Positions 12,050 through 24,483 of a stretch of DNA of 64,000 nt are shown in pieces (positions within the stretch are counted from its first letter, which is position 1; the number at the start of each line of letters is the position of its first letter). The DNA is taken from contig NMRA01000002.1 of assembly GCA_002633005.1 (NCBI GenBank), forward strand, positions 1,389,919 to 1,453,918. Direction: 5' to 3'. Source of the DNA: Phoronis australis (lineage: Eukaryota; Phoronida; Phoronidae). A model generated the notes under the pieces. The model did no database searches, was not told the origin of the DNA, and saw nothing but the letters and a program-made list of their open reading frames with translations. Made by a program: the position numbers and the translations under genes.

Positions 12050-15000
12050 CTGAAAAATAAATGCAGCAATTGAAGGAAAAGGAGAAACTAATGACTCAAT
12101 TTTGCGTACGTATTTTGAATAGAAACGCAAGTTAACAATTGTCATTGTCAACTATTCAAATGATCCTCGGTAATGCCATGCCTATTATCATTGTCTCATT
12201 CCCAAATGGATTTTTGCAAAGATCTGACCAATACAGTGAACAGATGGAAACGGGCGCTTTTATTGTTTCGAATAACTCTCAAATTCATCATAGATGTTTT
12301 ATAATTAGTAGTGATTCACACGCTAGACTACCTTGCTGAGCAAATTAAAAAATTGTTTAATAATACAATTCGATACACACTCAAAAGCATTTACATGACA
12401 CTTCTTTTTGTGTTTCGTACTTGAGGTAAAGTAATGTCACACAGAGTGGAAAACCAGGCTAGGTGACTATTATGTCTCGCACATGTGCCTGACGTCATTG
12501 GCAAGTCATGTATTCCACCATGACGCATGTCTCACGGTGACGAGACTAATATAACGACATGTAAAGATGTTAAAATAGAGTTTGACCAAACCGGTCAAGG
12601 TGTACACGTGGAAAAGTATTTTGATCTTTATTAGTCATAGGTGCAGACTGTTTTATGTTGTATTACAGCCAGGACGACAGCGTGTAAAAGGTTGCAAACT
12701 ACGTCGCAGACACGACTTAACACAAGCTGTTTTGTCTTGCAGAGCTGGCAGCTGATGAAATGAAAATGTTACTCGTCTGGGTAACCATGTGTAGACTATA
12801 GAACCAATATTTTCACTCAAAACTTTGTCGCGTATTATTTTTGTTTACTTGAGCTATTGAGTGTCAGGTGGTTACATCCCAATTGAAATTGTATCCTCAG
12901 CCGAGATTTTAACCGCTCTAGGCGCAAAAATAGTTGCCCTGAATCTTTCAATTTCCTACTGAATGTCCGATCTGGCCTGATTTTAAGACAAATATAAACA
13001 AACTGTGAGTATTCATAGCTAGCAGTCCTCATAATTGCGTGTCATGTCGTGTTTAGTGCGTCAGTGTAATTTCAAAGTTCGGAAAGTGAAGATAACTTGA
13101 AAGTAAATATGAAATGTATAGGACAAATTTATTGAACATCTATTTAGAAATTTTTCGTAGCTCACAAAGTATGATAATATGGACAAACCTCAGAGTAGCA
13201 AAAGAATTGTTAAAAATAGAACATAAAACCAGAAATTGTACACTGTGCCCGTAGACGTGTGTCGAAGAGAAAATCACTTTTTATTAGTTTACTATGCTTT
13301 CTTTGAACTCAGAGTGAAAGTCTGTGGATAATATAAATCCTTCTCTGTCAAAATTGTATGAGCTGTTAAGAAAACCTAATACCACAGTCGTAAATATTTA
13401 AAATATGTAAACTATGCCTCCAAAAAGTGGAGAAACTTGTGAGTATTGTTGACCATCTATGACCTATCTGCTTATAATTTATACTTCCGCAGATGACCTT
13501 GCGAACAAATAAAGATAAACATTTCTATATATATATATACCTCAAGAGCGTGGCGTTGAGTCTGTACGTACTGATCACGCATGTACTTCCGTCTCCGGTC
13601 TATGTCAGCTAACATGATCTCCCGAGACGGCAGAGTTACGTCACCTGATAGAAAAGTAAAATAACATTATGATAGTGGTGACAGTACTAGTGATGATATT
13701 GACGTTGATTGGCGATGATGATGATGGTGGTGGTGGTGATGATGACAGAAACGATGATAATGTTGGTGATGATGGAGATAGTGATGATGATGATGATGAT
13801 GATAGTGGTTGTTGTTGATGATGATGTTTATTATGTTGTTTAATATGGTGGTGATAACGGTGGTAGAGATGATAGTGGTGGTGATGATAACAGTGATTTT
13901 GATGATGACGATGGCAGTGGTGATGGTGATGATAGTGGTAATGACATTGGTGATGTTGCTGATCATTGTAATGATGGTGGTGGTGGTGGTGATGACGGTG
14001 GTGGTGGTGGTGATAGTGATGATGGTGGTAATGACGGTGGTGATGTTGCTGATAATGGTGATGATGGTGGTGGTGGTGATGATGGTGGTGATGATTATGA
14101 TAACGATGAGACAGAGCATGAAAACAAAAAAGTCACGATATCAAAAGATCTATTCGTATCAACTTCGTCTACATTTAAATTTAGCCTGTTAGTAATTTTG
14201 TAAGAACACGGAAGTAAGTAATTTCATGACTGGTATAGGAGCCGGACGTTTTCCATATTAATTGACCACAAATTGGCCAGAATGTATAGTTTCACCTATA
14301 CTGCCCGTTCACGTGAGGTCATACCAGACCGAAAGCTAAATTATCGACGTAACTACCCACCTGCCATCACGTGACAGTACCATCTGGCCTGAATCTCGCT
14401 CGCTGGTATAACAGACCCAATGACTTGCACGCAGCCAATCAGAGCTAGACTGTGGTGTTTTAGATGTGGCGGGAAAGTATACTTGAACAACTCGATGTCA
14501 TTGTTGTCAGTGTTGAGTACGGACTGGTCCAAGAAAGGGTATTTGTAGTTGTATCCCGTCGCGAAAATAACGGTGTCAAACTCTTCTGAGGTGCCATCTT
14601 CGAAAATGGCGCCCGTCTCCGTAAATGAAAGGACATTTTTCTTGACGCGAATGGAGCCGTTGGTAATGCGTAGCGGCAGATCATCGTTGATAGTCGGATG
14701 AGCTTGTAAAACACTGGAATTGTGAATAATACTAATATTCATATAAACAGAAATTGTGACATTTGAAATATGTCAACATATATTATCAGTGCCTTGCACA
14801 AACAGAACGCACTATTCAAATTACCGTGAGTGAAAACAAACCCAGAAAACGCTAAACTTTATTTGACTATGCTGTAAATAATGTATAAGAGTTAGAGACA
14901 GCTACTTTCCTTCAGGAGATTTTGTGCTGTTGACATGAACTTGTGAGAAATAGTGATACCATTTTACCTGTACAAGACAGGTTAATATGTATATAATGTT

Positions 15001-18000
15001 AAATTTACCCGTGTTTCGGTTTCAGTTCCATGACGTTGTGATCCGCTCGTAAATTACAGTTGGTCTCAACTATCCATCCCAGAATGCACTGGGGTAGAGC
15101 AAACATCACGCGAGAGTTGGACAAACCATCGGCTGGCAAACTGTATGGTCCCAGACGACTAACAATCCAAGCTCCGCGGCGAGTGCTGAGATACACCTGT
15201 AAAACATTGGATTTGTTGCAGACCTTTCCGCCAAGTGAAGTTTTCATTGCCTTTCTGGTGATTTATCGAGGGTTACGTCGTCAAGAATTTCGTCGAGAAG
15301 TTCAACATGTACAACAGCAGAAATAGTAGCCAAAATTTGAAATATGTTAAAATGCAAAAAATATCGTACAAAACCTTGACCCATTATGTCGGGATTCATG
15401 TTTTTCCTGAAGAGAGTTGTCAATGGCCTCCGTCCCTCTTATTGCTGTCTATAAATTTATTTAAACAAGAGCACAACCTTTTTGAGGTGCATAAATTCAA
15501 CATGAAAGTTAAAGAATTTAAAGCTCAAAAATTAAAAGGCTATTTTAACAATGCAGCGGAAGCAAACATTTACAAGGTTGCAAAAATGGATTTGTATGTA
15601 AAATTGTACTGGTAGTCACTGAAAGAGCGGAAAATTAGCTCACTGCGAGACAATACGAATGCGAAATGTTTTCCTATTTCATATTCATTTGTTTAATTTC
15701 GATTTTCGCACCGCAGCTTAAATTGTCTCATCCAAAAAACAGGTTTTGTTCATTTAGTAGTTTTCTTAAAAAACGGCTTACCTTGGAAGCGGTCCTACTA
15801 ATGTCAACGGCGATATCAACCGCAGAATTTCCACAGCCTGCAAAAGTAAAATCCACACCGATGACAAATGCTTCACAAGTCATAAAGATAAATTATTGTT
15901 TACGTTACTTCCTTATTGATATTGAAGCTCTAAAGCAAAGACGTGTTGAAGTGCATTATATGAAATAGATTATCGCGCCTTTGTAGTATGCGTGAAGTCA
16001 TTAAGATCGACCTGTTGTCTACAACGAGGAACTCCCATTTTCTCTAAATTGCATTTTTTCCTTTATTTCAATATACGTCTTTGTATAATTTAAGACATGC
16101 ATTTACGCGGAAAATTCGCAAATCGTGAAGGAGCGTTGATACACCCTGCACACATTAACCATTAGAAATGATGCGCAGCACGTAAATAGTAACATATAAG
16201 TGTTGGCATACACCCACTGATTTGTAAACTAGGCCGGATTCATTAGAATAACTTGCCTTTCAAATCAACACTGACGTGATGTTTTGAAATGGCAAACGTC
16301 ATAATGATAGCAGTTATTTGACAGTGAACATGTTGAATCCAGATGTTGTTGAAAATGAATGAGTGTGTCATTGCCAATGTCTCCATGGCAACTCACCATA
16401 CACTCTCCATGGCGAACATTCACGCGACTTATAGAGTCATAAAAAGCATTTTCAATGTTTTAAACCAGTTTCTTTACAAGCCGACAATTCATGACGAAGC
16501 CAGTCCATCTCAACCAAAGATACAATATGTTTACCTAACTAAGGTACGATTCGTAAGATACTGAGCATCAGTTGACCGAGATAGTGTGAATAAAACCACG
16601 TCTGCGACCACGTGCTCGGTTAGAATTCATCTGAAAAGGGTGAACGTGCGGTAAATTTATTTCTAAAAGTACCCGTGCGCTTGACAAGGATACATAGAAT
16701 TCTAGTGGTAGTCATTATTTCATGTATTTCCGGATGACAATGCGCCCACAGACATGAAAACATAGGGGCAGCAAGGGCGGACTTCCGGTACCAATATGAC
16801 GATGGCAATGACGAAAAGCAAGGATCACAAAAAGTACACGTGATCATTCACAAAACCCTTATGTTAGTTACATTTTCGTCTCAATTGATACAAAATAATG
16901 CACACCGAGTTAAATTCATGTGGTTTTAAAATTTGTTGAATGGCCAAAATTGCGTAAGTGCAAGCCAACTTGACCACCTGTGACGGACTGGATTTCTAGT
17001 TCTACGTCACAGATTGAAAATTTATCAGCCAAGGAGATGTTTATTTACGTGTTACACGTTTTCTATAAAGTGTCAACAATCGTGTTGCGTGGCGAGATGG
17101 AAAGAATGTGAAAACCCAGCATAATTGAAAATTTGGTTCCTACCACAACAAAAAATTGAAACACCGCTTAAAATTAGATGTCAAAATACTAGTCGTCGCT
17201 GACTGGTCAAGGAGGTGAGGGTTTTCCAACAGGGGCACATAATATGAGGGCATAAAATGTGTCGTAATTAATTTAGTGGTAGTGTGGAATAAAACGAAAC
17301 AAAGATATCTTGCACAAAAGTATACGTATTTAATATATCTAAAAGGCAGTTGTCTCATTTTATACCGTCTTTAAAATCGTGCGAACAGTGTTAATTGGAA
17401 GGATGACAGGCATCTTCGACATTTTATGACGTAGTAGTTTTCATGCCCAGTGTCAAAAATTGGATAATCATAACGTGCAAAATGGTAATTAGGAACGTGC
17501 AAAATAGCTGCCCTGGAATAGGCAGTGTGATAACTGATATTCGTTTGATGCGCCCACATATTCATATTTGGGCGCATTACTACAAAGTGGTGTTCATTGT
17601 CTATGATATTTAAAACCCTCATGTTAATGCCATTATTTTCATAATTTTATGCTAGTTTTATGTGTGACCACAGGAATGTCGTGGGTTTAACGAAAAGTAA
17701 TCAATTTGTTGAAATCAAAATTTAACAACTTCATAGTTTTTTTTAGTAGCCCAGGGAAAATACAGTAGGTCGTAAACTCGTCGAATAGAGATCGGTAGAT
17801 AGACGTACCCATTGTTCACTTTGTTTTTCTTTCTAATGATAGATAATGGTAACCATTTATCGGTAACCGGGTGATGTGCGCCCGATGTACGCTATTCGTG
17901 CGGCCTGTATTGTTAAATCCAACAAAGACGCAACAAAGGAAAACATCAGTGGTAGTGCCCCATCGCCCGTCGCATGGATCTCGCAAGTTAAACAATAGCT

Positions 18001-21000
18001 TGCGACATCCATACGACGTCATTTGGCATGGGAAATCGCAGGTATTTGCACCAACAACGTAACTCACCATTTTAGCGATGGGCGCACTGTTTTCATTCTA
18101 TTCTATAAGCTGTAGATTAACAAAGCAAAGCGTCAGCTTCAAAGGGTTTACTTTAAGTTACGAGAAAAACAAAGCTCGTAGGTTTAAAAACACCGCAACA
18201 CGTTTTCTCACAACAGAGACACCTGTGGGTCGCAAGGTGGCACTAAGTTTCAATACGTGAACCACGTGTAACTGTTATTGCCAGTTGTTTTTTGTAAAAG
18301 CCAAATTGAAACTCCTGTTCTTGCAAGGTTAATTTAACAAGTATGAATTAATCGTGACGTCATCTAGCGCTCCTACTTCACACGTGAATCAAATTTCTGC
18401 ACAACAAGGAACAAGTTATTGACAAACTGAAAGTTTTAATGAAAGTGCGGTGATACTTAGGTCGCCTGAGTGGCGGGAAAAGACTGACAGATGGCGCAAA
18501 GATCTCAAAGCACACGTTATAAAGCGATTTCACTAAAAACCAGAACTTTTCACAAACAGCGGGGAATTTAATTATAAATGGTACACAGGAGGGCCAACGT
18601 GAAGCGCACGCCCTTGAGGTGGTCTATTATATGTTTGTCACAAATTTTCTACAAGAGCTGAGCATAACAAATCCTGTTGAAACCACGCAGTAGAAATGAC
18701 GTTACGAAAACATATTGACTTTGCGGTAAACATGCAGCACCGCCGAACAGCGTGCGAACATTTTTAGGCATTTTGCTAGTGCTAGCACGACAGAGTGCGA
18801 CGGTGTTAAGCTTGCATTTGCAAGGACAAGCAATAAGAGCGAGGTGGGTCAAAAAACTTACAGGATGTCACTGCAGTTTGATAATTTAGCAATGATTAAG
18901 AATAAACATCCCATTGGATAGTTGTTGCTACGTACTGTTATTTACTCAGATAAACTGCAGCGTCTGTGACGGCTCTTTTGCGGTTCGTGATAACAGATGT
19001 TGTCAATTTTGCTGTTTCGTATCATTCCAACGTTCTTCAATAACAAGTCCGAATTTACCCGAATCAAAATTTAATCGCAGAACAACAGGCAATTGAACAC
19101 TGAGTATAAACAGGCGCCACGCATTTTACAATATCGGAAAATGTCTTCTTAAAGTGAATTCTCTTTTACACGACTGTTCACGTCACATTTTGTTTTATTT
19201 CATACTAGCCGACAGCCTCTGCATTAACATTCACAATAAATTTAACATTTAATGTCAAGGTCACAGCCCACGTTGCACCATCTTATTACAGACGCTTAAG
19301 ATGTTTAGACTTTCTATTACGTAAAAGGTTAGTCAATTCCATGATTCCCATGAGTGTAAATAAGCTGTCAGGTAAACCATGGGCTACTTCTGGTGAGACG
19401 ACTAGACCATTACGGCTTGTTACGTATGACCACGACCTGGTATGACCTAAATAGGCTACGTGGTCACTCAAATGGTTCTCTCGTGGTTTAGTGATGCTCT
19501 TACTTTTAAAATGTTATTCTACATTAGTTGTTTCACTCAGTCATTTCATCTCTTACGAATTGCAAAATCATTTACCGGGTATCACCCAGACTCTCCTAAT
19601 AATTATGTGGTTATTACTGCTAAGCCGGGTTTGCAGCACGGCCTGAGCACGTGACTTCCAAAAATCACGTTATAACTCCCCACTGGAGTTTAATGCTTAG
19701 TTGTTGCGTAGTCGAGTATAAATGGAGAATTGATTTCTAAATTGAATCACCGTAATAAGTGTGATAAATTTGACGTGAAGTTTGTTTTGGCGCAATCCAG
19801 ATTTTTTAAGCTCAATTATTTCTAGAGCTCGCTTAAAAAACACATATGTTCTAGACACCCCCCGCTAGCTTATGTAATTCGTTCTCCAGACTTAAGTTGT
19901 CCAACATTTTCCCAAATTTCCATGATCCATCTTATATAACTGCGGGTCAATGAACGTATAGGTTTTTGACCCACATGTGTTAAGCGACTTCTCAATTTCT
20001 TCCTTGTTTTTCTTAGCATAATGACTTAGCGCATAAATGCTCTTACTATCCAGTCTCAAAGATCCGTAACTATAAAGTGTACCTGTGCGCATTCCCACTT
20101 TCGAAACACGCACGCCTCACCAGTTGTCTGCACACGCTTTTCACTTTTTTATAGAAAATTCAGTTTTGTGGCTGGGAATGATACATCAAGCGGTCCCAGA
20201 TTTTAAGAATCACTTCATCATCGACATTCTTGCCTTGTATGGCGCATGCGCAATGACGGTACATGGGACTGGACCACATCAAACAGCAGTTTCCATCAAA
20301 TATATAGTACAGCAACCGAAAAACATTTGATAAATCGATCAACAGCAACAAAAGTGAGAAGCAAGCCCACGAGACTTGTAAAAACCTGATTGAGATATCC
20401 AAAGCACCTGCAAGAAATAGCTTTACAAAATAATGTTTATTTTAAATAATTTACATCGGGAACGGACATTTCTAATGTACAAAAACCTTTAAAACAAAGT
20501 ATGTTGTCCTAAGTGAAATGTGATACTTTAACACCAAAATCTGGTAGGCCTATTAGGCGACATGAAAGCGGCTTCCCTCAAAGAATGAAATTTTGATTTC
20601 AACCACAAAGAGCTAAAGAAATAGGTCTCGAATTGTTTCTTGATTGGATTAGAGGTGGTTTCAGACAAGACAGGACAGTTCGTTGTTGCGAGACCAGTCT
20701 CCCGTTCAGTGACGCCAGGACCTCGCTAAAAAGCAAGACTTCGGGAGAGTACGTGAGATATTGCCGTGTGTTTTTGAATGACAGCACGTTACTTCGGCTC
20801 GATTTTAGGTAGGCCGTAGCGTAGGTCCTAGCGTTACTGAACGCACGCCAGGATCTGCAAGTAATTTGTCACGGCGTGTCATTTTGAGCACCAAGCACTA
20901 TTACTATCAAGCAATAACATACTGCCATGTTTATACAAGCCCACAAAGCATTTCTCATTCGAGAAGGAGACAAGTTGAGACCAGTTATATGTCGGCATGT

Positions 21001-24000
21001 GGTCTAAATGAAATACTCACTCCTTTGACCAAACGCAGTTTTATAGCCACTAAAATCCAACGCAACTTTCCAAGAAAACCCTTTTGGTCGTTATCTCTGA
21101 TTTATTTCATTTACATTCCTGTGGAGTACCACCACGTAGTGAAAATGGCTGCGGTAAACCTGTCTGCGTTCAATAATTATCTAAATGTTCGGAAATGTTA
21201 GCTTTCTGTGGCGAAAATTTCCGGCACATATTGTTTACAAGTGTATCCATAGCAACAGTTGCTGAGAACTACAACTATTTGGAAAATATGAATAAACGCC
21301 CAGAGGCACGTAATTTGAGAAGTGGACGTTTTCTGTCTCTCTAGTACAACCTAATGCAATTTAAAAGAGTGGATAATGGAAAACGTAACGTTTTGAGAAA
21401 CCGTGCAGTCCAAAAATGTCCTTAACGGGTTTACGCTCAGCTGGGCCTAATTTGAGATATTCCGGATACCTTGGTTTCTCATAATTACTTGGAAACAGCA
21501 ACAAGTGTTAAAATGCTGCACATTCTCTTCAGTCAATGAAGAGACTCGTTACGACTGAGGGTCGTGGTGGAGGCTTACAATACGACACCTGAGTGTCATT
21601 TGCCGGCCAAGCGCAACGAGTTATTCAAATGGTTTATTGAATGAATGTCGGGCACGGAATGAATGTGCGTCGGTGATTGATCTTCAGTACGAATGCACTA
21701 ATACGTGTAATCTGCTAAGTCCATTTGAAACCCGTGCGCACTAAAAACGCAAAGGCTAAGAAGGGCCAGGTAACGAGACCAAGCCAATCTAAGTGCTTTA
21801 ACAAGCGAGCTTCAGGACCTTGAATGTTCAACTATAATTACTTGTTTTACTTTTCAAACAGTTACACGTAAGTAGCAAGTTAGAGTGCGTGTAAGTAAAC
21901 GTTACGGACAATAGAAAAATCAGCAAAATTGATTATTTTTTGCCAACAGGTTTCAGTTTGAACCATGAGATATATTTCTTACGTTGTTTTCACACACATG
22001 TACATAATGATTAATGAACAAAGTCGTGATGGAAATCGGTGTGCTACTTGAAGTATCAGCGCTGCACAGATACATTGACAAGTAGGCGGAATTAAGGAGG
22101 GGGTATGGGCTGCGAGCCTCGCCATACAGGCATCACCAAAAAAAAAACCCAGGGATGCCCTTATACGGGTAGTGCCAAAATTTCCTTCGAAAATAGGGGT
22201 TGATCTCGTCACTTTGCGACATCCTAAATCCGTCGATGTCACCAACATGGAGAAAATCGTATGCTTAGACTTAGAAAAAACAACCATAAACATTTACTAA
22301 AGGACGATTACATACTGCATCGCACAGCGCGCGATTACGAATACAACAGAACAACATCAGGGCGCAAGGGCGAAAATGAGCTGTAGCTGTGCGTGCGTCG
22401 AAAAGCTAACCTCACTGTAAATGTCGGCTCTGACGTGATCAATGAGTCGGTGTTAAAAGCGAACATTTATAAATACGAAATGTCATAAAGTTCATAGTAA
22501 CTGCAGGTTGATTCAATTTGTGTTGTCTAGCGAACGTTATTAGATCTATTGTTGGGGGAACCGCGATAACTACGTCGAGTATTAGGCCTACTCGCTTGAT
22601 GGATCGCACCATGATCAGTAGCATCGTCAACACTACTAAAACATGAGGGGGGAGGGGTCGAGGCGAAATACACGTCACTGCATCGCTGTGTCGGGTTTTC
22701 ACTTTTCAAGATATTCATCGTGTAGAGTGTCATAAGTCGTGTCGTCAGCGTGGGCGTCCACCGAACAGCTGGCAAGTTGCCGCCACATTTGGCACAGAAA
22801 GCTGAGAACTGGGCAGCGTTCCGCGAGTTGTCGCTACGCTCTGAGACCCACCAAACATTTGGAAACCCCTGTCTACGTCTTGCAAGTGTACGGATACAAA
22901 CGATCCCAGCAAGACCGCCAACCAAGATTCAGATAACGCAGGCCGTACCCTAAGACAGGTCCCTCGTTTGTACTGCTGCTTTTCAGCTCATTGATCTCAG
23001 CTGACCCATTTCATACGGGAAGGTGGTACTTGGTACTGTCTAGCCGGACCCAGAAGCAATTACTTTGCGTCGGTTGCACTTGGAAACCTGTTCGTGTCAC
23101 CCCCCNCCCCCCCTCCGAGTGTGGCCTACCAAGCTTTACCACAGGTGTTACCCCGCTTAGCGGCACGAAACCACCCCTCCGGTTCAACCAAGCGTGCATA
23201 GATGTTTTGTGTTTAATAACCGTTCAAACTGATTCATACGCAATGTAATGAATGACAGCAAGCACGCCAAATAGCGAATTCCTTTAAAATCAGTCCAAGG
23301 AAACTTAGAAAATCTAGCTTGACTGATGACGCCAGTGGGCGGCGAATGTTCTCAGAGTTCTGAAAACACTCAAGATCTCCCAATCTACATGGGCCCTTAA
23401 AACAGACAAAGATATTCCGTGGAAAAAAATTAACATTGTACAACGTGTGAAAGTGATCAGGTTTATGAATGAAGCAAAACTGGTTAGTCAGCCGGTATGT
23501 AGAACACATGCCCACAGACGCCCACGCCAACAGGTGTGAGGCTAACACCTGATCAGATTTTTTACGATTTTATGAATGAATATAGTCAATCCACTTCACG
23601 ATACAAGCATACTTGAACTATATGACACACAGGCTTATGAAATCAGAGCAAGAATGAGGAATGAGGTAGACTTATCTTGCTGAATTAACAACTTCAATGA
23701 TGTTTTAGATAAATTCTATCGCTATATGGACAATTACCGTCGCTTATTGTTGGTTCGTCCTGAATGCTTAGGAAGTGATTCAGTTCTGACGCAGAATTCG
23801 GGGCACCAGAACACTTTAAACATAAAAGTCTCGTCTAAACGCTCACTGCCTTCAGCTATTGTCATAACAGAAATTAACTCCAGATGATTGTCGCGTGCCA
23901 AGTACTTACCGACAACCAGGACCTTCTTGTCCATAAATATCTCTGGCCTTTTATAACTGTGTGAGTGAAGTATTTGTCCGCCGAAAGACTCTAACCCATC

Positions 24001-24483
24001 GAAGACAGGGATATGAGGGAAAGAGTGATGGCCCGTGCACACCATTACGCCATCAAAAATGTCCGTCACCATATGGTCCCCTTCTCCGCGGCCACAATAC
24101 GTAACTAACCATCGTCCAGTCTGGTCAAAATCGTCAGCTTTAGTTATTGATTTGACACTTGTGTTAAACTTGATATGTTTCAGAAGATCGAAATGGTCGG
24201 CGTACAAGCGCATGTACTTCAAAATATAGCAGTGAGACAAAAAAGGTGGAAATTCCGGTGGAACTGGGAAATCTCCATACGCCATCATTTCCTTGCTCGT
24301 GTTGGCTACGCACGACTTGTAAACGCTTCCCTGTCCCTCTTTAACTTCGTCACTGTATCGCCACAGTCCCCCCAAGTCCGAGTCTTGCTCAAAACAAACC
24401 GGTTCCATGGAGACTTCGACGCACGATTTGATGGCGGCTAAACCGCTTGCTCCGGCACCAATGACAGCGATACGTTTCGTCAT
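11624..24483 (-). CDS. Flavin-containing monooxygenase (FMO), six coding exons
   Basis: This gene predicts an FAD/NADPH-dependent oxygenase that oxidises nitrogen and sulfur centres, acting on the endoplasmic reticulum membrane. Joined minus-strand exons are 24483-23910, 15837-15782, 15196-15009, 14713-14361, 13644-13541 and 12049-11624: 1701 bases, 566 aa, against about 530-560 aa for the family. Seen in the protein are FAD-binding GAGASG (9-14), E32, GGLW (38-41), N61 matching the conserved active-site Asn of vertebrate FMOs, the FMO fingerprint F-x-G-x3-H-x3-Y-K (167-178), NADPH motif GCGNSA (192-197), STRRGAW early in exon 3, HPTINDDLP (278-286), FATGY (323-327) and a C-terminal hydrophobic anchor (about 541-562). 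All introns are GT-AG and phases agree. The start is the first Met, directly before KRIAVIGAG. Subtype (FMO1-5 equivalent) cannot be assigned by eye. The gene is divergent from CCDC6, 16.5 kb away. Confidence 0.96.
12050..13540 (-). other. FMO intron 5
   Basis: A 1.5 kb GT-AG intron (GTATATATA ... TTATTTTTCAG). No additional exon and no definable repeat is seen apart from the TA dinucleotide run at the donor. Confidence 0.8.
13541..13644 (-). CDS. FMO coding exon 5
   Basis: A 104-base exon encoding residues 391 (part) to 425: LPSREIMLADI followed by an Arg/Lys-rich stretch and QTQRHALE, corresponding to the family's ADI...RYV-S-RHTIQ block. The donor is a GTATATATATAT dinucleotide run (13540 downward), which may make splicing or alignment here variable. 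Confidence 0.92.
13645..14360 (-). other. FMO intron 4 with simple repeat
   Basis: A GT-AG intron (GTGGGTAG ... TTTCTATCAG) of 716 bases. More than half is a GAT/GGT trinucleotide-rich array (13673-14110), which ends about 30 bases short of the exon 5 acceptor. Confidence 0.85.
13673..14110. repeat. GAT/GGT-rich simple repeat
   Basis: About 440 bases of degenerate GATGATGGTGGT-type trinucleotides interspersed with GATAGTGGTGATGA variants. Long ORFs on both strands through it, rich in Met/Val or in Ile/Thr/His, are artefacts of the repeat. Confidence 0.92.
14361..14713 (-). CDS. FMO coding exon 4
   Basis: This exon encodes residues 274-390 with split codons at both ends. It carries HPTINDDLP, FTETGAIFEDG, the diagnostic FATGY (323-327) and the conserved FPP-x-L-K-H-x-S-L-A-L-IG segment. 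Acceptor is CAATTCCAG and donor GTGGGTAG. Confidence 0.95.
15009..15196 (-). CDS. FMO coding exon 3
   Basis: This exon encodes residues 211-272 and two bases of 273. It begins VYLSTRRGAW, the highly conserved FMO segment just after the NADPH motif, and ends ELKPKH, matching the family's GLKPKH block. Acceptor is TTTTACAG. Donor GTAAATTT is weaker than usual. Confidence 0.95.
15197..15781 (-). other. FMO intron 2
   Basis: A 585-base GT-AG intron (GTAAGCC ... TTTTACAG). Plus-strand ORFs crossing it are chance readings, and I see nothing else in it. Confidence 0.85.
15782..15837 (-). CDS. FMO coding exon 2
   Basis: This 56-base exon finishes codon 192 and encodes residues 192-210, the second glycine-rich (NADPH) motif GCGNSA followed by VDIAVDIS. 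Acceptor is TTTTGCAG and donor GTAAGCC. It is too short to stand out as an ORF, but the phase (1 in, 0 out) and family match are exact. The third conserved position of the motif is Ala where most FMOs have Gly. Confidence 0.94.
20703..20843. mobile_element. MITE family R1, best copy
   Basis: The 141-base element is bounded by inverted repeats: CGTTCAGTGACGCCAGGACC at the left and its near-complement GGTCCTAGCGTTACTGAACG at the right, two mismatches in 20. There is no ORF. Related segments at 8113-8240 and 8660-8750, and possibly near 26690-26740, show it is a family. No target-site duplication is obvious. Confidence 0.65.
20868..21000 (+). repeat. Dispersed repeat family R2, copy 3
   Basis: Blocks TTTGTCACGGCG, AAGCCCACAAA, CATTC-GAGAAGGAGACAAGTTGAGACC and ATGTGGTCTAAAT follow in the same order as in copies 1 and 2. 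It lies about 25 bases beyond the R1 MITE, so the two may be nested or adjacent insertions. Confidence 0.5.
23910..24483 (-). CDS. FMO coding exon 1
   Basis: This exon encodes residues 1-191 plus the first base of codon 192: the whole FAD Rossmann motif, conserved N61 and the FMO fingerprint at 167-178. Donor is GTAAGTACT at 23909-23901. As I recall, vertebrate FMO genes split this region over several exons, so one long 574-base exon implies fused exons or a different ancestral structure. Any 5' untranslated exon further upstream is not visible. Confidence 0.95.

Larger units (their letters stand above)
15838..23909 (-). other. FMO intron 1 (8.1 kb)
   Basis: Donor is GTAAGT and acceptor TTTTGCAG. 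It contains the R1 MITE (20703-20843), an R2 repeat copy (about 20868-21000) and one ambiguous base at 23106 inside a C run. ORFs near 22439-22953 and 22991-23248 show no recognisable domain. I see no further exon in it. Confidence 0.8.

Noticed and set aside
13667-14192. Long ORFs on both strands (127 and 150 codons)
   Set aside because: They translate a GAT/GGT simple repeat; composition is only Met/Val or Ile/Thr/His.
22439-22953. Overlapping ORFs in FMO intron 1
   Set aside because: No family signature, GC-richer patch with several frames open. Not supported as a nested gene without transcripts.
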